Below, piece by piece: positions 63,306-64,000 of a DNA stretch of 64,000 bases. Under the pieces are notes generated by a model. That model saw nothing but the letters and a program-made list of their open reading frames with translations. It did no database searches and was not told the DNA's origin. The DNA lies in contig NZ_PSYR01000001.1 of the NCBI RefSeq assembly GCF_003333315.1, positions 434,001-498,000 on the forward strand. Reading direction: 5' to 3'. The DNA is from Acidiferrobacter thiooxydans (GTDB lineage: Bacteria; Pseudomonadota; Gammaproteobacteria; Acidiferrobacterales; Acidiferrobacteraceae). The position numbers and the translations under genes were made by a program. Position 1 is the stretch's first letter. Every line of letters starts with the position of its first letter.

Positions 63306-64000
63306 GGGGCGCTATCCACGCACAGCGCCTGCCCGGCGGCGCGATCCAGCCAAAACTCGACGGGGGCCTCTGCCATGAGGCGCGCCAGCGGGGTCTGCGC
63401 CCCGGGTACCAGGCTCGCGCGCAAGGCGCGGGCCTTGGCGGCCCCCTGCGCCAGGACGATGCGCCGGCGCGCCGCCGCCAAGGCCGGCAGGGTCAGGGTG
63501 ATACGGGCGACGCGATCCGCGGTCGCCGGCACCGCCTCGGCGATACGGGTAGTGGCGCCTATGGCCCCGGGAAACAGCGAGGCGATATGGCCGTCCGGCC
63601 CGACACCCAACAGCACGATGTCGAGGGCCCGTCCACCCGCCGCCGCGCGTCTTAGCAGGTCATCGTACGCATCCGCCGCTGCCTGCGCCCCAAGCTCGCC
63701 GGGGATACGATGGATGAGCGCGCCGGGCGGGGCCTTTGAGAGCCACGGGAGATGGGCGAGGCGATAGTTGCTGGCCGGGTCCTCCGGACCGACCGCGCGT
63801 TCATCGCTGAAGAAAATCTCGAGTCCCTGCCAGGGGAGGGTGTCGGCACGACCGCCCAGTTCCTCATACAGGCGGCGCGGGGTGGACCCACCGGCCAGGG
63901 CGATGCGTAACGGCCGGGCGTGCGCCCAGGCGGCCTGGATCTCGACTGTGAGGCGATCGGCCAGGGCCCGTGCCAGGTCCTGATCGTCGTCGGCGATGGT
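63302..64000 (-). CDS. pgl: 6-phosphogluconolactonase, 5' end outside the window
   Basis: Read on the minus strand from the window edge, 232 residues are open, with LRIALAGGSTPRRLYEELG, IFFSDERAVGPEDPASNY and LLGVGPDGHIASLFPG, the three motifs of the DevB/SOL family. It hydrolyses 6-phosphogluconolactone in the oxidative pentose-phosphate pathway. Only the first few residues are missing. A shorter frame from an internal ATG (63616) is a fragment. The stop overlaps the tonB stop. Confidence 0.92.
   Translation of the reverse strand, partial: TIADDDQDLARALADRLTVEIQAAWAHARPLRIALAGGSTPRRLYEELGGRADTLPWQGLEIFFSDERAVGPEDPASNYRLAHLPWLSKAPPGALIHRIPGELGAQAAADAYDDLLRRAAAGGRALDIVLLGVGPDGHIASLFPGAIGATTRIAEAVPATADRVARITLTLPALAAARRRIVLAQGAAKARALRASLVPGAQTPLARLMAEAPVEFWLDRAAGQALCVDSAP

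Noticed and set aside
63302-63616. Pgl starting at an internal ATG (104 residues)
   Set aside because: The same frame stays open to the window edge and contains the conserved N-terminal motifs, so the gene is longer and cut by the edge.

Overview
The window reads as a GC-rich chromosome segment of a chemolithoautotrophic gammaproteobacterium of the acidophilic iron/sulfur-oxidiser kind (Acidiferrobacter- or Acidithiobacillus-like; the lineage is an inference). The pointers are a Cyc2-type outer-membrane cytochrome with a Cyc1-type dihaem c4 cytochrome, a Calvin-cycle/glycolysis gene run that starts with phosphoribulokinase, a SoxB-like metallohydrolase, a glutamate-cysteine ligase resembling the A. 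ferrooxidans class, and gene orders otherwise known from Pseudomonas (gshB-tonB-yqgE-ruvX-pyrRBC' divergent from pilGHIJ-chpA; miaB-phoH-ybeY-corC-lnt).

Layout. 1-1287: start of a minus-strand hyfC-hyfE (hydrogenase-4/complex I-like membrane arm) operon with a good sigma70-type promoter. 1991-4699: cyc2-cyc1 with its upstream AT-rich control region. 4700-7913: a K+ channel with an RCK domain, an orphan soluble protein and a Tyr/His/Arg-rich lipoprotein. 7960-10404: an accessory island with an AbiE toxin-antitoxin pair (antitoxin frameshifted), hairpins and transposase remnants. 10753-17429: a secreted protein, a thioredoxin/TPR protein, a YihY membrane protein, nrtR-nadA (NAD synthesis), a Nudix hydrolase, superoxide dismutase, an FKBP isomerase and a cold-shock protein. 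17551-24026: OsmC-like protein, glycolate oxidase subunits (glcDE opposed to glcF), an HslV-like Ntn hydrolase and a SoxB-like protein without signal peptide.

24168-29332 is the miaB-ybeZ-ybeY-corC-lnt operon. It is followed by a tnpB-only IS605-type element with matching imperfect palindromes at its two ends. 31092-38186 (minus strand) carries gshA-gshB-tonB and yqgE-ruvX-pyrR-pyrB-pyrC' (catalytically dead dihydroorotase), mostly with 4-base overlaps. The divergent pilG-pilH-pilI-pilJ-chpA-(orphan)-chpC cluster (38413-48120) encodes the twitching chemosensory system, without the adaptation enzymes pilK and chpB. 48531-49920 holds a redoxin and an inositol-monophosphatase-like enzyme.

50171-58118 holds prk (one-base frameshift)-tkt-gap-pgk-pyk-fba, ended by a strong terminator: CO2 fixation coupled to the lower glycolytic pathway. 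The rest (58273-64000) holds two small proteins, rimO, a CopD-like membrane protein, an exbB-exbD-tonB energy-transduction operon and the 3' part of pgl, cut by the window edge. No tRNA, rRNA or CRISPR array was seen.
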